This document shows positions 23,542 through 36,200 of a stretch of 64,000 bases of DNA, piece after piece. The position numbers and the translations under genes were made by a program. How positions within the stretch are numbered: position 1 is the first letter of the stretch; each line of letters begins with the position of its first letter. Below the pieces are notes generated by a model, which was given only the letters and a program-made list of their open reading frames with translations, searched no databases and was not told where the DNA came from. Origin of the DNA: Smallanthus sonchifolius (Eukaryota > Streptophyta > Magnoliopsida > Asterales > Asteraceae); NCBI GenBank assembly GCA_023525975.1, contig CM042043.1, forward strand, positions 33,304,001-33,368,000, given 5' to 3'.

Positions 23542-23668
23542 TTACTATATGTAATATATCTTTACACCTGTAAAATATATCCATAAAGATTTAAGAATTT
23601 TTTATATTAATATTTTTCAACCCGTGAGCTAGAAGTATTTTGAAGTAAGATTATTCTCTTTTGGTTTC

Positions 23669-24071
23669 TAGAAAGGAAAACTTCACAGAATAGTAATCAA
23701 GTTTCTCGTCTGTTCCATTTAAGTCACTCAAATTATTTTTGTCTCGTTTTAGTCACTCAAGTTTCTTGTCTGTTCCATTTTAGTCACTCAAGTTTTACAT
23801 GTTTTAATATTACACAATTACGAGGTTAACATGTTAATTTTTTTTAATTTTTTTTATGAATATGGTGAAAATGTTGGTTTACTATTTTTGGATTTCAATT
23901 TCACCATATGCATAAAATAAAATACAAAAAAAGTAACTCGTAACATGGTAATTTCACAAGATTGGAACATGTGAAACTTGAGTGACTAGAATGAGACCAA
24001 AAAAGTTTGAGTGACTAAAATAGAAATGATGAAAAACTTGGTTACTATTGTGTAAAGTTACCCCTTTCTAA
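23669..24071. mobile_element. TIR element with arms of about 100 bp (Mutator-like)
   Basis: Left end AGAAAGGAAAACTTCACAGA and right end, reverse-complemented, AGAAAGGGGTAACTTTACAC continue into matching TAGTCACTCAAGTTTC blocks. No coding region; the duplication is not clear. Confidence 0.5.
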
Positions 24072-24733
24072 AAATATGGTAATTGGGTTTTGTAATCCCG
24101 AGTTCTTTCTTGACGAACCCACATTAAAAGTTTTTACTTTTATTTATTTATTTTTTTCTTTTCCGAAAAACTATTATTTTTTATTTCATATGGTATTTTT
24201 TATCATGTAAACTATTTATGTTATTATTTATGTTTATTACTAATTATTTGATTTTTTTTAACCCGTGACCGTGACATAGATTTTTATAGGGGTGTCAATT
24301 CATGACACGAACTCGAACCCGACACGAACTCAACATAAAAAAGAAACAGGTTCTTGGTTGGACAATACAACCCGTTTAAAAAACAGTTCGGGTTAACCCA
24401 TTTAGAAATCAGGTCGGGTTAGGGTTGACCTGTTTAGTAAACGGGTTGACCTGCTGACCCGTTTAGGTTTCAAATTTACTTTTTTTAGTTTCACTTTATA
24501 GAAACGATTGTTTAATTATTTTTAAATTTAGTGTTTACCATAAAGTAATTAATTTATACCAAAACTTTTCTCTTTTTGTTTTATACATATAACTATTCAA
24601 TTATTTTTCGATTTACCTTAAATGAATTAGATTTTGAATTTAGTAGTTTATGATTTTTAATTTAGATAAATGGGTTAAACGGGTCATGTTTGGGTTGACC
24701 CAACTTTAAGTGTATCCAGGTTAGGGTTGTAGT

Positions 24734-25518
24734 TGTATGATCGGTAAATACAAGATGGTTCTATTCTAGTTGAGATTGGCGTAAACAATCACAGCTAAGC
24801 AATGTAAACAAGTAAACACAAAGAGTACTGATAAATGCAATTTGTATTAAGCTTCAATGGTTACAAGATTACAAAGAAAAACTCTAAGAAAGCACACTTA
24901 TACAATGAACGAATACAGTACTTATATAGTAACTTAGAATCAAGACAGACCCTTGATTCTAAGGATCAGATCGAACACAAGCTGTCGATCTTGTATACTA
25001 GAAGCTATACTACATGTGAAGACGATAAATACTACAAAGGATAATTTTACTCAAACGTCTTCTTAGACATCATTGCTTGGATACTTGGAAGGAGAGCGTT
25101 GTTGTCTTTTATTGTCTGCACCAGTAACATTCTTTCTGCATGGGATGTCAGAGTTGCAGCAGAAAGTTGTCAGGGGTAAAGTTGCTTTTGCTATGCCAGT
25201 CAGCAGCAACGATTGATATTAATCGGATATGGCTATCAGCAACATTATTGATGATCCGCAGCAAGACTCAACTATCCAAAGTTGCTGATGATTTGCCTAT
25301 CAGCGGCATCAAGTGTTTAATGTTGCTGAGAAGCCTATCCGCAGCAACTCTGGTCTTCAGCAGATAAGGCTGTCCGCAACATAATTGTTCATCAGCAGGA
25401 GAACGACTATCGCAGCAAACAAGCTTATCCGCAGCAGCTTGTTGGTCAGCAGCAAAACTGTGGAGTCCGCAGTAGTTGTACTTAGAGAATTTTGTAGCCA
25501 TCATTCTTTATTTCTACA
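24734..25518 (-). repeat. 3' LTR of the SIRE element
   Basis: 785 bp, TGTATGATCGG to TCTACA on the + strand, homologous to 39218-39994. On the minus strand the polypurine stretch AAGGAGAGTT precedes it (about 25519-25528). Confidence 0.9.
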
Positions 25519-25537
25519 AACTCTCCTTAGACTGATG

Positions 25538-28086
25538 TGTCACACCCCGACCGATGGCGGAATCATCGAGGCGGACAATGGAATGATTGTTCAAAAGCAC
25601 ATGATAACTAAAAAGTTGCATAATTCATTAATTAAATTTGAAGACAACACAGATCCAAATACAATACATTTCAAATAACCTAGTCTAGTTCAAAACATTG
25701 ATTTATTTAGCTAGGTCCATAGTTCTTAAGTGGAGAAATCTTCAGCAAGCAATCACATATCCAAACCTGAAACATTATTTAAATCAAGTGTCAACTAAAA
25801 AGTTGGTGAGTACATAGGTTTTTGTAGTTCCGATAAGTAGTAGATAAAAACGTTTTGCAACTCAATGTTTATCTTGTTAAACATAGTATATATATGTTGT
25901 ATCATTTATCTAATCACAATTCAAACCTTGTTTGACGCGCTTGAACATAGCACAACAGCTAAGTCCGGTATTTTTGAATATAGTTACCCACTATATCCGG
26001 TATGTTTGAATATAACACGCGGCTATATCCGAGTATGCAGTAATAAACACCCTAACCGGGTGGGCTGGTCAGACACAATAGATCTATTAATATTACTGTT
26101 GGTTTTCTTGTGTTTAAAGTAAATGTATGTACACCCAAGATAATAAGTATATAGTCCACATGTATAACACGTATAAACAAAGTGAGTAGCATGTATAATG
26201 TTTCACCCCAAAATGCGTAAAAATGTAAAATATGGGCTATGTAACTCACCTGGCTAGCGGATATGATAATCCACGAGTGCGGGTGATAAGGACGTTGAAA
26301 CCTAAGCACGATGAAATCCTATGTGAATAGATAAGTATTATTGTATGTTTTATTTGTATGTGCGTATTCGTATTTAAATGTGTATGGGTTTATATTAATA
26401 TCCTTTAATATTTATTTGTATAAAATATGGTAGAAAATAGTAATGACTTGGTAAAACTTTAACTTAAAAAAATTATATATATATATTGTTAAAATATTTC
26501 ATTTTTAAATAAGTAGTTATTATGTATTTATAAAAGTTCCTATTTATTTATTTATTTATATTATCATTATTATTATATATATATATATTTTTTGTAAGTT
26601 GAACTATTTTAACAAATTTATAAAAATATAATATTTATTATTTTATAAAAACTTTTGTGGGTTAAATGCGTATAAAAGAATTTTAGTGGTTTTCGGAATA
26701 AACGAACAAGTAAACCGACTCGTTTTAGTTATTATTGTATAAAAAGAATGTTAAAATAAGTTAAAATAAATAAATAAAATAAAAACAGAATAAAAAAAAT
26801 TTGGGCCGAAGGCCAACCGGGATCGAACCCGCGACCTACAACACAAACACACACACGCATAACCAGCCGGGCTACTGCCCATCGCTGGTTATGTGTGTAC
26901 CGTTTAATTAATAACATACAAATGCGAACTGGTCGTTGGTCCTCGGTAACCGGCAAACCATGTCCGAGGACATTGGTTTGCCCGGTAATCGACGGTTTAT
27001 TGTCGCGATTTCGATTAGGATAGTTTGCCAGAGGGTAACAGAAGGTAACTGAACGAATTTGAGGCTCGAACCTGGTCGACAGGCTTTTGGTCCGAAAATA
27101 CCAAGATCGTGATTTCAAGTTTCGGGATGGAATTAGGCCCTGATATTCTGGTCAAAGCTTCACTCAGAGACGACGAATGCAATGGTGCCTTCAATTTGGA
27201 GTGAGAGTGGGTGGAAGAGGGGTAGCGAGCTCGTGCAGGTCCGACTATGGCTATTTATAGCCGAGCTCGTTTCTTATGACAAAACGTGCAATTGGGCACG
27301 TCCCGACACTCGTCTGGACGAGACGAAGCTAACAAGCTATCAAACACGCGTGGAGGTTGACTGTCGGGCTTGAATTCTTGCGTGGGTTCTCGGCCACCAA
27401 CAGGATCAGACGATCCGTATGTTGGGGAGACCAATTGGTCGGGGCCTTTTGTTCGCGTGGGAAAGACGAGGCTAAAGCTGCCTTTAGCAGCTGTCGAGGT
27501 GCAGGGAACAGCCCTGTCGAGGTGTCGCCGGAAAATGTCTCGGACCGACGGACAATGGGGAAGGTGACCGGAATTGCGAATTGAAAATTGGCAACCTTGG
27601 TCCCTGGAGTTTGTTTTTGAATCAAAGTAGCCCCTGAGATAATTACGGATGGGTCCCTGAGGTTTGATTTGGCCATGTTTAGTCCCTTAACCGGTTTTTG
27701 GTTTAAAACCTTTTAGTTTGGAAAATTTCAAAACAGCCCCTTAACTTTTATAAAAGTAATTAATTAAATTTCTTTTTAATTTCAATTATATTTTATAACT
27801 TATATTATTTATTATTATCATAAATATTTTTATAAAAGTTATTTATTTTATTTGAATAGGTTATCTTATTTATAAATGAACCCTTTTAATTTAGATTTTT
27901 GTATAAAATTTTATATAAGTTTAAAACTTATAAAATTTTATTTATTTTAAATCCTTAAATTATATATATATATATATTTATATATACTTGTACAAAATTT
28001 TAAATAAAACCACTTGCATTCCATTGAATAGAAAATGTTTACAGGATACATAATATAAAAACGTGAATAAAACCCGAAATGTCACA
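25538..28086 (-). repeat. Gypsy solo LTR (2549 bp) inside the SIRE element
   Basis: On the minus strand it runs from TGTGACATTTCGG to GGGGTGTGACA, flanked by perfect TGATG copies (25533-25537 and 28087-28091). No internal domain lies between, so it is a solo LTR left by unequal recombination. The family differs from the Tekay copy at 1-10591 but has the same TGTGACA end. It contains a tRNA-like module at 26820-26874 and AT-rich 3' and 5' parts. Confidence 0.85.
26820..26874 (-). other. tRNA-like module in the solo LTR
   Basis: On the minus strand an A-box-like TAGCCCGGCTGGTTA starts at 26874 and a B-box GGTTCGATCC starts at 26829, 45 nt apart. The B-box is a perfect consensus. No full cloverleaf was found, so this is not called a tRNA gene. 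Confidence 0.5.
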
Positions 28087-29188
28087 TGATGCTACCAAAA
28101 CTCTCTTACTACTTTTGTTGCTGAAGCTTTTGCATGTTGGCAACTATCCTTGCAACCTCATAGTCTCTAGGGTCCTTGCTGGGATTGTCAAGAGGAAGCT
28201 CAGACAGAGTCTTGATGTCTTTGCTTGGCATACTGAAGATGGTCTTGCTTGAACATCTGATCTTCTGTCCTCTGACATCTATCAAAGTGTACTCATCCTG
28301 AGCAACATTGTAGGACCAACTGATGAATGGAGAGTGGGATTAGAGAGGTTTAGCATCAAAGATTACATCTTTGCTAGGATTGAAGTGATGTTTCATCACT
28401 AGTAACAGATGCCTCCCACCTTCATTCTCAGACTCATGAGCTTCACCCAGCTCCATCATTCTTCTAAGATCAGAATCTGGGAGCTGCATTACCTCATCAA
28501 CAAATTTGTAGATTGATCTTTTTACCTCTGTCCTTCCCCTGAAAACCTCAAACCATTGATCTTGAATTCTGTAGAACCAGATAACAATTTCTCTTGAATC
28601 TTCTGGTATGGTAGTAGGTTTGGTTTTCTTCTTAGGAGGCTGTTGATGAGGAGGAGCTGGGTGTTAGGATTTGGACTCTTTGGGTGGAGAGGAGGGAGGT
28701 CTAGGAGGGAAAGTGGAAGGTTGTTGGATAGAGGAAGGGGTGTATGAGGGAGTAGGCTTGGTTTTCTTTGGTTTTCTGTTATCAGCTTGAGTAATCACCC
28801 TTTTCTTGGAGCCTGTCTTCCCCAATCTTTCTTCCTCTTTCTTCTTTACTTTGAAGTACAAGGCTTGCAGGTTCATGAAGCTCATGGGACCTAGCGTCTT
28901 TCCACTTTCTCCTCTAGCCTTTAGGAAGTCCATCATGACCTTCCTTTCTTCATGGGTCCTAATGTTAAAAGCAATGGTCTTCTTGGTTTTCTGTTGGATT
29001 TTTCTTCTTCTTCAGCCCTTTTCTTATTTGCCAGTTGACCTTGCTGACCCATGAAAGCTATGTAGATTTCTTTATTTGACAGTTTCTCAAGGTAGTCTGC
29101 ATCCTCACCTTGAGAAATCAGAGCTTCTATCCACTCCTCTCTCATTTCTTTGGCTAGTTCAGAGTCAGTTATCCTGAACTTAGCCTCT

Positions 29189-29222
29189 TCTTTTCTTTTC
29201 TTTTCTTTTCTTTTCTTTTCTC
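29189..29222. repeat. (CTTTT)n microsatellite in the third ORF
   Basis: Several TTCTT/CTTTT units in a row. On the minus strand this is an A/G-rich tract encoding Lys, Arg and Glu within the charged coiled coil. Confidence 0.8.
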
Positions 29223-30735
29223 TTCCTTCCTCTTCTTTATTGAGTTGTTCCTACTGCTGAAGAGCTAGAGCTTCATCTTCTTGTAATTGTGTAGCTGCAA
29301 GAACTTTGACTTTCAGAGCATCCAGTTGCCTAGCATGCAACTGGATCTGTTGTTCCCTGAGGAGAATGGCAGCTTTTCTTTCTTGAATCTTTCTAAACTC
29401 TGCTATCTCCTCTTCTTCTCTCTCCCTCTTCTCTTCTCCTTTTCTCTTTCTTTAATCTTTCTTCTTCTTTTGTCATGATACCCTTCCCCTTGTCTTTGTT
29501 GGGTGCCTCTGCTTCAGCTTCATGGATCACAACAGCAGATGTAAAGGATTCTGTAGGGATCTCAGCTTCAGCTTCAGCTTCATTGGCAAGTTGAGGAATA
29601 GACACAGAGGAAGGGACTGTTTCACTCTCTTCCTTTTCCCATTCACTCCCATGTATAGCTTTGAAGGCATCTTTGACATTCTGAGCAACTATTTTTCTTG
29701 ACTCTACTGCTGCACTCAGTCTGACCGTTGGTGAGGAGGGAAGGGATAGATCAGAGTCAGAGTCATCCATTGCAAGCCATCCCTCCTTTTCAAGATAAGC
29801 TTTGATAATTTTGATCATTGCTTGACTTTCTAAGGAGTTGATGTTGCAGATGTGAGTTCTGAGCTCAAAGACCTTATGTAGGAATTCAGGATTGAGGAGC
29901 AGGATCTCTTGAATGATGTTGATTTTGAAAGATGATCCATCACATAAGAAGAATTGAAAGCCAGAGGAGCCAGTGCTTGACCATCCTTGCACTTCCAGGC
30001 CCCTGACCATTTCATTGTAGAAGAATCTTTTCCAACATAGAACTTGTTCTTCTGTTAAAGCACTGCTCCTTATCAAGTCAAATCTTGGAGCCAGTATTTG
30101 TTTTGATGTTGTTGAAGACTCTGCATGGTGTTTAGGATAGGCCACCCTGTTTGCTTCTTCTAGAAACCATTCAAACCAGGGCAGATTATCCGCCATCAAG
30201 ACATAGAACCTGCTGATTGCAAGTTCTGCTGAGAGATATGAGGAAGTGTTGCTGCAGCTTGATAAGTACAGTTCAAGAACTTGAAGTGGATTCAGTGTAT
30301 TCCAGTTAAGCTCTTCTATTCCACCAAACTCCCGTCCAATCCAGAATCTCTCAGATAGACCATCATACCCCCAAGCTATAATAGAGTCAAATTCTAGCTT
30401 ATTTGCAGTCGGTGTGAATTGAGGGGCAATGGTCTGTCTTGATATGTTTGCAGCAGCAGGAAGTATGGTGAATGACAAAGGTGTGTCTTCATCTTGACTT
30501 TCATTCTTCAACACCTCATCAACAGCTCGGAAAACTAACTTCCAATCCTCAGTGATATCTTCCTCTTCATCTACTGAATCTGGTAAGTCTTGGATTTGAA
30601 CAAAAGCAGGTTTGAAAAGAGTACTTTGAAAAGCAGCCTGCTCTTGTATCCATTCATCGAGGTTGTGAGCATCATCTTCCGTAGTAACTATCTCCCCCTT
30701 TTTGGTTGCATCAGTGCATAGAGTTTCATCTGTTT

Positions 30736-31094
30736 GAGTGCCCACTGATACAAGGGAGGGAGTAGTCACTGGAGGGCATTGATGGGTTTCATGCATAAAG
30801 ACTTGGTGTCGTAGTTTGGACACTTCAGCCTCTAGCATTGCCACCCTGGCCGTCAATTCCAAATTTTGAAGTTTCAGTTTGTCCTCATCCACAGTTGTGG
30901 AATCCTTGGAACTAGAGTGCCCACTGATACAAGGGAGGGAGTAGTCACTGGAGGGCATTGATGGGCTTCATGCATAAAGACTTGGTGTCGTAGTTTGGAC
31001 ACTTCAGCCTCTAGCATTGCCACCCTGGCCGTCAATTACAAATTTTGAAGTTTCAGTTTGTCCTCATCCACAGTTGTGGAATCCTTGGAACTAG
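30736..31094 (-). repeat. 179-bp tandem duplication in the SIRE third ORF
   Basis: The block starting GAGTGCCCACTGATACAAGG at 30736 recurs at 30915 with very few differences. A unit of 179 bp is not a multiple of three, so it breaks the frame of the third ORF and explains why the 521-codon and 239-codon pieces share an end. Confidence 0.85.
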
Positions 31095-32633
31095 ATGGGG
31101 CCTTAGGCCTAGCCTCTGCATCCCCATCACCCTGGTTTTCTTGGGACATGGGATTCCTCTCAGTGAAGAGTGTTTCAAGAGAAACATCCTCACTGTGAGT
31201 TTCCATGGTTAGGGTCTTAGTGATGTTATCACTATCCTCCTGATCAATTGATGTACCAGAAGTAGTGATAGCCCTTTCCACATTCACTCTATCGTCACTC
31301 CCAGAGTGAACCTTCTTAGGTGATGAACCTGGGCTGGGTACATTAGCAGCCAAGTCAATCAATACCTCCGAGATAGTGGTAGTTGGAGAAGGTATATCAT
31401 CTTGACTAGGTGCCTCTGCACTTAAGTTCAGAGAAGAAAAATAATGAAATGGCTCAGCAGGTTGTTCTATGGATCCGGGATGTGATCCTGATCCTAATAG
31501 AGAAACTTCCAAGGAAGTCTCTCTAATGGTTTGGCTATCCCTTTTGATATTCTCATCAGAATGTTGGGATTCTGAATGAGGGCTTTTAGGTTGGGATTGG
31601 GCCTGTGAGACAAGAATAGAATGAGTATTCTTTCTCCTTTTTCCTTTTATGGTATATTTTGCCTCAACTGGGGCCCTGTGTTCCAGTTGGGCGGTGATAA
31701 CATCCAAAACCGGTGTAAGTAGTTCGTGTGCCTGTGCATCCTTAATAGTATGCACGGGGGTTCGAACAGTGGAAGTAGTTTGTTGTTAAGGTATTGAAGT
31801 GGAGGGTGTGGGATCAGTATCAGTTAGGATTGCTGAACTGTCACCCTAGGTACTTTGTATGTTTATCATTGTAGATAACAATGGAACATTGACCCCTGAG
31901 AACTTTTTGAAAACAGTTCTCATGCTTTGAAAAATATTATTTTTATGACCCAACAAAAAGTAGATTCTTGCAGGTTTTGAAAGCTCTTTTAGTTCATTGT
32001 TGAAAACCTCCTGCAAGAACCGTGGGTACATATAGAACGCATGCTTTGCACCTTCTTGAAGGTTATATCTCAAACCTTCAAAAATGAGATGTGCAAAGTT
32101 GAAACCTTGGCCAGTGATCATACCGTGAACAGCAGAGGCGAGGGTAGAGCTCACTTGATGCCATCCACTTCTCTTCTGGGATATGCACTGTAGAAGAGTG
32201 TGGCATAGATACTTCCATGGAGGGCCCATCAGCACCTTTCAATGGTATATTCGTTCTGATTTCCAGTGTACCCTATGGATACAAAGGTCCTCGTATACTC
32301 TTCCTTGGGGTATGAAATGGCGGCCCCCTCGTATTGAAGCTTGAGATGCTTTCTGAGAGTAGCTTTAGTGATGATGATGTCTTAGCCGTCTACCTTAGCT
32401 TGGATTTGGGGAATCCCCTGTTTGGAAGAGTAGACGGTGGTGCTCCAAAAGTCCTCCATATGAGGGATGTATATGGTAGGGTTGATGGTTAGTGCATAGT
32501 ATATCTTTGATCGACAGAGAAAATCGATCATATCATTGAACCCCTCAGACTTCTTTCCTTTTACTAGGTAGGCAGTGAGATTATGGTAGGGTGAGAACTT
32601 GTCATCGGGCTGGTTTATGTCAACCTCTGCCAT

Positions 32634-33249
32634 TGTTGTTGGGTTTGGAGGGAAGGAGGAAGTTTTTGAAAGGTGGTTAAGTATGGAAGGCTTTGAATGC
32701 TGTGAATGCTTGGGAGAAAATGGTGAGAGTTAGGTTGGAATTGAATGTGAAGAGGTTAAGGAGAAATTTGATTTGTGTTATAACGGTAGAGGAGTGAAAA
32801 AGCAAAGTTACTTGTATAGTACAACCTTATTCACTTTTCACTATTACAGCTGTAATACACTATAGCAGTCATGGTAAAGACTGAAAGGACTTTTTACAGC
32901 AGGTAAAAGTTAATTTGGAGTTATCTTTACCCATCAGCAGCAAACTTGGTTCCTGCGGATGGTTAAGCATATCCGCTGCAAACTTGGTTGTTGCGGATGG
33001 TTAAGTCAGTCAGCAGCAAACTCAATTGCTGTTGATGGATACAATGGTCCGCAGCAAAGATGTTGCTGCTGACTGCCTTAAAGCTATCCGGAGTAAACTT
33101 GTTCCTCCTGATAACTTAAAGCCGTAAGTGGCAAATTCTTTGCCGCTGATAATTAGACCTGTCAGCAGCAAAAATGGTTGCTGCTGACTTATAACTTTTA
33201 TTTTCAACAAAAAAACAAACACATTTTAAAACAATTTTAGATACAGATT
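32634..33249 (-). other. Spacer between pol and the third ORF, GCTGCT-rich
   Basis: No protein-coding signal. From 32930 to 33190 it carries repeated words of the type TCAGCAGCAAACTTGGTT and TGCGGATGGTTAAG at 20-30 bp spacing, like those of the LTRs. The leader/promoter of the third ORF could lie here. Confidence 0.5.
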
Positions 33250-36200
33250 TTAGTCCAAGTTCGTCATACCAATAGATTCAACTAAATATCTAAATCTAGC
33301 TTCATCAAAAGATTTTGTAAACAAGTCAGCATATTGCTCATTGGTATGAACTTTGGTTAAAATAATTCTCTTTTTCTCAGCTTGATCTCTTATGAAGAGA
33401 TACCTGATGTCAATGTGCTTTGTCTTGGAGTGCTGCACCGGATTGTTTGTGATTGATATAGCACTAATGTTGTCAATGTGAATGGGATTGGCCATGAAAG
33501 TCATCCCATAATCCAATATTAGGTTTTGTATCCAGATGACTTGTGCACAGCAACTTGAAGCTGCAATGTATTCTGCTTCTGCTGTAGAAGTTGATGCACA
33601 GGTTTGCTTCTTGCACTGCCATGAAATCAATCTTCCTCCCCGAAACAAACAACCCCCTGATGTGGACTTTTTGTCCAAGTTGCATCCCCCATAGTCACTG
33701 TCAGTGTATGCATACATGTTGAACTTGTCATTTTTAGAATACCATAGCCCAAGTCTTGGGGCTCCTTTTAGATATATAAAAATTCTCTTGACAGCTGTGT
33801 ATTCTTTGGAGCTGCTTGGAATCTTGCACACAGGCATACTGCAAACATGATATATTGCCTTGAGGCAGTGAGATACATGAGTGACCCTATCATTGCACGG
33901 TATTGATGTTGATCAGTGTCTTGACCATCTTTGTCTGGAGTCAGTTGATGGTGTACTTGCATAGGAGTTCTTGCAGCAGTGCAGTCAGCCATCTTAAATC
34001 TTTCCAAAATGCTCTTGACATATTTGGATTGGCTGATAAAGATTCCGTTTGGAATTTGTTTGACTTGAAGACCCAGAAAGAAATTTAGTTCACCCATTGA
34101 ACTCATTTCGAACTTTAAGTGCATCAAGATCTCAAAGTCTTTACACAACTTCTTCCTTGTTGATCCAAAGATGATGTCATCAACATAGATTTGTACCAGT
34201 AGGATTTCTCCCCCTTCATCTTTGATAAACAAGGTCTGGTCAGTGGCGCCTCGTCTGAAGTTGTTGCTTAGCAGATATCCAGACAGAGTTTCATACCAGG
34301 CTCTTGGAGCTTGGTGTAAGTCATAGAGAGCTTTGTCTAGTTTGAACACTTTCTTAGGATGTGCAGGATCTACAAAGCATGGAGGCTGTTTGACATATAC
34401 TTCCTCACCAATCTTCCCATACAGAAAGGCACTCTTGACATCCATTTGATAAACCATGAAATTCTTGGATGCAGCATATGCCAGGAAGATTCTGATGGTC
34501 TCCAGCCTGGAAACAGGAGCAAAGACTTCATCATAGTCAATTCCTTCTTCCTGAGTGTAGCCTTGAGCTACAAGTATGGCTTTGTTCTTGACGAAAATGC
34601 CTCTCTCGTCTTGCTTGTTCCTGAATACCCATCTTGTTCCAATAGCAGTTTGATCATGTGGAAGATCAACAAGTTTCTAGACATCCTGTCTCTTGAATTG
34701 CAGCAACACTTCCTGCATTGCCTCAATCCAACTGCTGTGTTTCAGAGCTTCATCTATCTTCTTGGGTTCTACCTGAGAAAGAAAACAGGAAAACAGACAT
34801 ATACTAGCCTCATGAGATTTGCTTCTTGTTTGAACTCCTTGGTGAATTTGGCCAATGATATTTTCCAGGGGATGTTCCTTTTTGATTCTTTGTGCTGGTA
34901 CTACATCCAATCGTATCCCTTGCTCAAGATTGCTCTGATTCTGATCAGGAAACTCTTCATTCATGGTGGAAAAGTCTTCAATATCAACATCAACATCAGC
35001 ATCAACATTATCAGCAGTAGCATCAGCAACATCCGCAGCAGATGCTTCTACAGCATTTACAGATATGTCTTCATTCAAATTTTCATTCTCAGAGAGGCTG
35101 CTTCTGGTGACATTTGAGAGTCTGGTTTCGGCTTCACTGGCTTCAATAGCTTCCACAACAGATGGAGGATCGATAGATGGCCTTTTCAGTCTGATTGAGG
35201 GACTAGGGAACTCCAATTTGAAGTTAGAGGAAGAAGTGGAACCTAGTGCTTTGGAAGAGGAAGACTCCATATTTGAGAAGATGAGAGGCTCAAATATTTG
35301 TGTGAAGGAGTCTATATCAAAGAGCCAGTCTGGGCCTTTTCCCTGTTCACATGCAATGTGTTCCCTACATTCCACATTGGCTGATTCTTCCACGATTCTT
35401 GTTCTTGAGTTGAATACTCTGTAGGCCTTGGATTGAGAGGAATAGCCCACAAAATATCCTTCATCAGATTTGGCACCAAACTTAGGAAGAACCCCATGTG
35501 TGATTAGAATGGTGCATGGACATCCAAAAGGTTTTAGGAATCCAATGTAGGGAACTCTTTTGAACCAGAGTTCATAAGGTGTCTTGTTGAGAGGCTTGAC
35601 AATGAGAACTCTATTCTGCACATAGCAAGTTGTACTGAATGCTTCTGCCCAGAATGTGAGAGGCAGTTTTGAATCAGCCAACATTGATCTTGTTGATTCA
35701 ATTAGAGTTCTGTTTCTTCTTTCAGCAACCCCCATTTTGTTGAGGAGTTCTTTGAGCACTGTATTGTCTTTCTATTCCCTTGCTTTCACAGAAATAGTTC
35801 AGAGTGTGGTTCTTGAACTCTGTACCTTGATCACACCTTATGATTTTCACCTTTTGATTGCTTTGATTCTCAACTCGAAGAATGTAAGATTTAAGAATCT
35901 CAGCAGTTTCATCTTTTGTTCTCAAGAAGTATTGAAAATCTGGTATAGTCATCAGTAATCACCAGACAGTATGACTTCTTGCCCATTGACATGACATTTG
36001 TAGGACCAAATAGATCCATATGCAGTAGCTGTAGTGGAGTGTCATTTGAATTCAATGTCTTAGGCTTGTGAGAAATTTTATGTTGCTTCCCCTTCAAGCA
36101 TGCAATGCAGTGATCCTCAAGTTGGAATTCTTTGTTAGGAAGCCCTCTGACAAGATTTTCCTTCACCAACTTGTTAATGGTTTTTATATTGACATGACTT

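Larger units (their letters stand above)
22658..23632 (+). mobile_element. Helitron H3, a relative of H2, with two inserted MITEs
   Basis: Starts TCTATACTATCTAATAAAT (a duplicated start lies at 22644) and ends CCCGTGAGCTAG. Its body aligns with H2 (for example GTAATATATCTTTACAC before the end). The 3' hairpin is deleted and the base after CTAG is A and not T, so this end is damaged. Elements at 22979-23236 and 23251-23541 are later insertions. Confidence 0.6.
28109..32633 (-). pseudogene. Third ORF of the SIRE element (post-pol, unknown function)
   Basis: A coding-like region of about 4.5 kb downstream of pol in the same sense. It starts MAEVDINQPDDKF near 32633. The N-terminal part carries a conserved-looking block (IDFL...YALTINPTIY...FWST). 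The middle is Ser/Glu-rich with a Leu-zipper-like segment and the second half has a highly charged KEEE/KRRRE coiled coil. It ends KDIKTLSELPLDNPSKDPRD...QKLQQQK and TAG at 28109-28111. Pieces open at 28664-28936, 28933-29145, 29393-30958, 31036-31755, 31846-32235 and 32382-32633 are separated by stops and shifts. The position matches the env-like ORF of Sireviruses, but I see no clear signal peptide or fusion segment, so the role is open. The C-terminus recurs at 50290-50520. Confidence 0.75.

Noticed and set aside
25538..28086. A full gypsy element in this interval
   Set aside because: No primer site, polypurine tract or protein domain lies between the TSDs; it is a solo LTR.
34359..35117. 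252-codon + frame opposite the SIRE pol
   Set aside because: Antisense shadow of the RT/integrase region, which reads as known domains on the minus strand.
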